Origin: Oehlia diaphana
Taxonomy: Eukaryota > Glomeromycota > Glomeromycetes > Glomerales > Glomeraceae
Assembly: GCA_003833135.1 (NCBI GenBank)
Contig: QZLH01000867.1
Coordinates: 31,723 to 49,659 of the forward strand
Length of the DNA stretch: 17,937 nt
Reading direction: 5' to 3'
How positions within the stretch are numbered: position 1 is the first letter of the stretch; each line of letters begins with the position of its first letter. Of the stretch, positions 15,492 to 17,937 are shown one piece after another. The notes beneath the pieces were generated by a model, which saw only the letters and a list, made by a program, of their open reading frames with translations, was not told where the DNA came from and ran no database searches. Position numbers and translations under genes: made by a program.

Positions 15492-17330
15492 GTTTCTTTG
15501 AAACGTTTAAATAAGGTACACGATTAAATAGACTGAAAGTGAAATGAAATTTTATGTAACAAATGTACAATATTTTAAAAGTAAAATGTGAAGAATTATT
15601 AATAAGTGAGACCTCCAAAGATATTTAAAGGAAATTATGAAAGAAAATTATTTTTTTAATATTTCTCGCGTTAAGTAAGGAAAAAAAAAAAATTATAATA
15701 TTAAAATAGGAGGTAAGGAAATAAGTATGCTTCTTTCGATGGTCTTTATATATAATAGTTTAAAATCATTTGAAAAAGGATTTTTTTTTGTTTTCCGCTT
15801 GTCATACGTATACGCACAACGAAAAAAAAATTTTTTTTTTTTTTTTTATTACAATTTTTTTATTATATACAAAGAAGAACTTGATAGAGAATAAAAATTG
15901 GGAAATAAATTTTGGTAAATATTGAAATTTAATTAAAAGTTATAATAAAAGTGCATGTTTTATCTAGAAAGGTTTATTATAAAAATTTTATAATAAAAAA
16001 AAATTTTATTTTATTAACCGCAGCCAATTTAAGGTTATCACATCTTTTATATACAGTATATCCCTTGTCATTATTAATACGTGTGACTTAATACTTAAGC
16101 ATATATTTATAGAGATATACATGCCATTTTATTTTGGTCGCTGTTTCTGTTAAGAGATTTTTTTAATATTTCATACACTGTATAATATTAAGTGCATTGA
16201 AAAAATAATAGCTTATCCCTATTTTGTGATTATTGAATTTTATCTTCGATCGACAAATTTTATTTGATTACTAACATTGAAATAGAATATATATTTTGAT
16301 ATTTAGTATAAGCATACTCCTTTTAATTTGTATTTTTAATTTAATTGTGACCATTGGCTGAATAATTTGCATTTATTTGTATTATGAAAAATAAATTAAT
16401 TATCGAGCTATAACAAATAAAAAAAATGTTTAAATATCAGCTACTACACAAGAATTTGGGATTTATGTCAGAACTATTTTTCTATAAGTCTCCCAATTGA
16501 TTTACGCCTTTTGGAGAATACATATGCAGATTACATCGGTTTAGGTTCAATTGAAGCTCCGCGTAAAAATTAGGCAAAGGCGCATAATTTCAGCAAAATT
16601 TACAATTGCGTTAGTAAAATAGAAGAATACTACATACTATATACGTGAGAGTTTTAATCAAATAGCCTTTAATGGAATGTAAATAAAGTAATATTTATAG
16701 CAATATTTAACGAGAATTAATGTTACAATAATTATTATGACTATTTTAATTTAGACATAAAATTATTTTTATTCTCATCGCAAATAATGTATAATCAACA
16801 TGTTAATTTTAAGGTATTTCTGTTACACAAAGTATTACATTAAGCGCGGGACGAACAATACTGATTTTTATTTGTTTTTATTATATAGTAATTTGATAAA
16901 TACTTAGTTTAAGCCAAAATACAATAAATTTGTTTCTTAGTAATATTGATAATATCTTTTATGGGATCTCACTTATATAAAAACTTTTTTTTTGTGTTAT
17001 TGAATCTTAAAATACCTTTATAAATATTCGTACTGTAGCAATAATTGTATTATATAAATTTTTAACATACTTACTTTATAATAATACAAATTAAAATTAT
17101 TATAACTATTATGCAGATGAGATACATTTTATTTTACATTGAACAATTTTAAAGTTTCGCAATGTTCAAGTGATAGGTCTATCAGGCGGTTCCTTCCGAT
17201 GTGAATCTTATACTAATCTTTCTAAATATTATATTAACAGTTAAGCTATGATAATATTAGTTAATTTGTTTATAGAAATTTGTATTCAATATGAGAATTT
17301 TTTGAGTTTTTTTTTCGATAAAATTATGTC
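15492..17330. other. A/T-rich upstream region and desert
   Basis: No supported gene. Immediately upstream of the ATG at 15491 the minus strand has a small hairpin (GTTTC/GAAAC, 15494-15506 region), and a TATATATAA word lies near 15747-15755. An A9/T17 junction sits at 15822-15847. A stretch near 16425-16575 is open in more than one plus-strand frame (one includes LRLLENTYADYIGLGSIEAP), but has no start, intron or homology. Confidence 0.4.
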
Positions 17331-17331
17331 T

Positions 17332-17442
17332 TGGCTCAGCTCCAAGCTACCTTAAGGCTTGGCCTGAAAGTTGATTTAAACGAACTGGTTTGGCTATTCC
17401 GATAATCAGCTCAACTCAGCTTGAGCTGGCTCATATGGAGCT
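17332..17442. repeat. AGCT-rich inverted-repeat cluster
   Basis: GGCTCAGCTCCAAGCT (from 17333), AGCTCAACTCAGCTTGAGCT (17408-17427) and GGCTCATATGGAGCT (to about 17441) are built from GAGCT/AGCTC words. AGCTCAA (17408-17414) and TTGAGCT (17421-17427) make a perfect 7-bp hairpin. The composition differs sharply from the surroundings. This looks like a fragment of a dispersed repeat. Confidence 0.6.
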
Positions 17443-17880
17443 TTATTTTCGAGTTTAATAATCCAAACTGGTAAACCCAAAGAGGAGTTTACTAAGAAAA
17501 TAATAACTTCTTTTCGTCTGCTAATACTTTTTCTTCAGCAACACTCGAAAGTAAAAATTGTAACTCTAAATTTATTATGGTTTATATGTGTTGGTTGATA
17601 TTATATTGCAAAAATTATATTTCACTCCGCGGTGTTCAACACCACTGTTATATGATTTATGTATTTCTTTATTTGTTACCCTAACTTTTTCTATATTATT
17701 AATAGTATGATTTTATTAATTTAATAACTATATTCACATCAAAGTACTTGATGCTGCAGCATATACTTCATTTATATTTTATAAGTTTTTTGATTTTTTT
17801 CATTTCGAAAAAATTCTAGTAAAAAAAAAAAAATATAGTATTATGACCATTTTTATCAGTGTTCGGCATATGACTTGAAA
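17443..17880. other. A/T-rich spacer
   Basis: Nothing assignable: poly-A (17821-17833), a short CTCCGCGGTGTTCAACACCACTG patch near 17626 containing GGTGTT/AACACC, and A/T-rich filler. Confidence 0.4.
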
Positions 17881-17884
17881 TGAC

Positions 17885-17937
17885 CAAATGATTCAAATGA
17901 CAAATGACAAATGACATGTCATTTCAATGCTCAAATG
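17885..17937. repeat. CAAATGA tandem repeats with palindrome
   Basis: CAAATGA occurs at 17885, 17894, 17901 and 17908, the last three head-to-tail at 7 bp. The array runs into AAATGACATGTCATTT (17909-17924), a perfect 16-bp palindrome, so the units begin to repeat in the reverse direction. The window ends in a further CAAATG, so the array may continue. Confidence 0.8.

Noticed and set aside
16425..16575. Open plus-strand frames near 16.5 kb
   Set aside because: Two frames are plausible at once and neither has splice or homology support.

Overview
This is eukaryotic, intron-era DNA of roughly three-quarters A+T, full of homopolymer runs and decayed repeats, with no long open reading frame. 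Short introns with GT...AG borders, a Ty3/gypsy integrase relic, many short inverted-repeat elements with CCGG-rich or A/T-rich ends, and small N/K/Y-rich proteins together suggest an arbuscular mycorrhizal fungus (Glomeromycotina, Rhizophagus-like). That assignment is from pattern memory and was not searched. I see no tRNA, rRNA, CRISPR or bacterial operon.

Layout. 1-690: no gene; a hairpin and a tandem 12-mer. 694-1029: a small split gene on the plus strand, apparently broken by a 4-bp duplication. 1707-1878: a weak two-exon candidate. 2121-2291: a 56-codon ORF with one membrane-like segment. 3088-3270: a MITE-like repeat whose sister lies at 11934-12118. 3271-9980: a gene desert with a pyrimidine-rich tract, microsatellites, hairpins and short dispersed repeats. 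9983-10187: an element with inverted CCGG-rich ends. 10679-10777: a near-perfect foldback hairpin. 10815-11170 (minus): a frameshifted relative of the main gene family. 12222-12320: the integrase relic, about 100 bp from MITE copy 2. 13213-14102: repeat-rich, ending in a 67-codon unassigned plus-strand reading stretch.

The clearest protein-coding signal is at 14593-15491 on the minus strand. Two adjacent, clearly homologous modules occur there. The first is intact (136 codons) and carries an internal duplication of a 'FYQ-N-YHV-CK' motif. The second is split between two frames. An in-phase 112-nt intron could join the two modules into one transcript; alternatively they are tandem gene copies, the second broken. 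With the relic at 10.8-11.2 kb there are three members of one unnamed family, all on the minus strand, at different stages of decay.

The window reads as a repeat-dominated compartment in which a small lineage-specific gene family duplicates and decays among non-autonomous transposons. I found no recognisable multi-gene system. In DNA this A+T-rich, open stretches of 40-60 codons are expected by chance, so single-frame ORFs without homology, introns or repeats are scored low or rejected.
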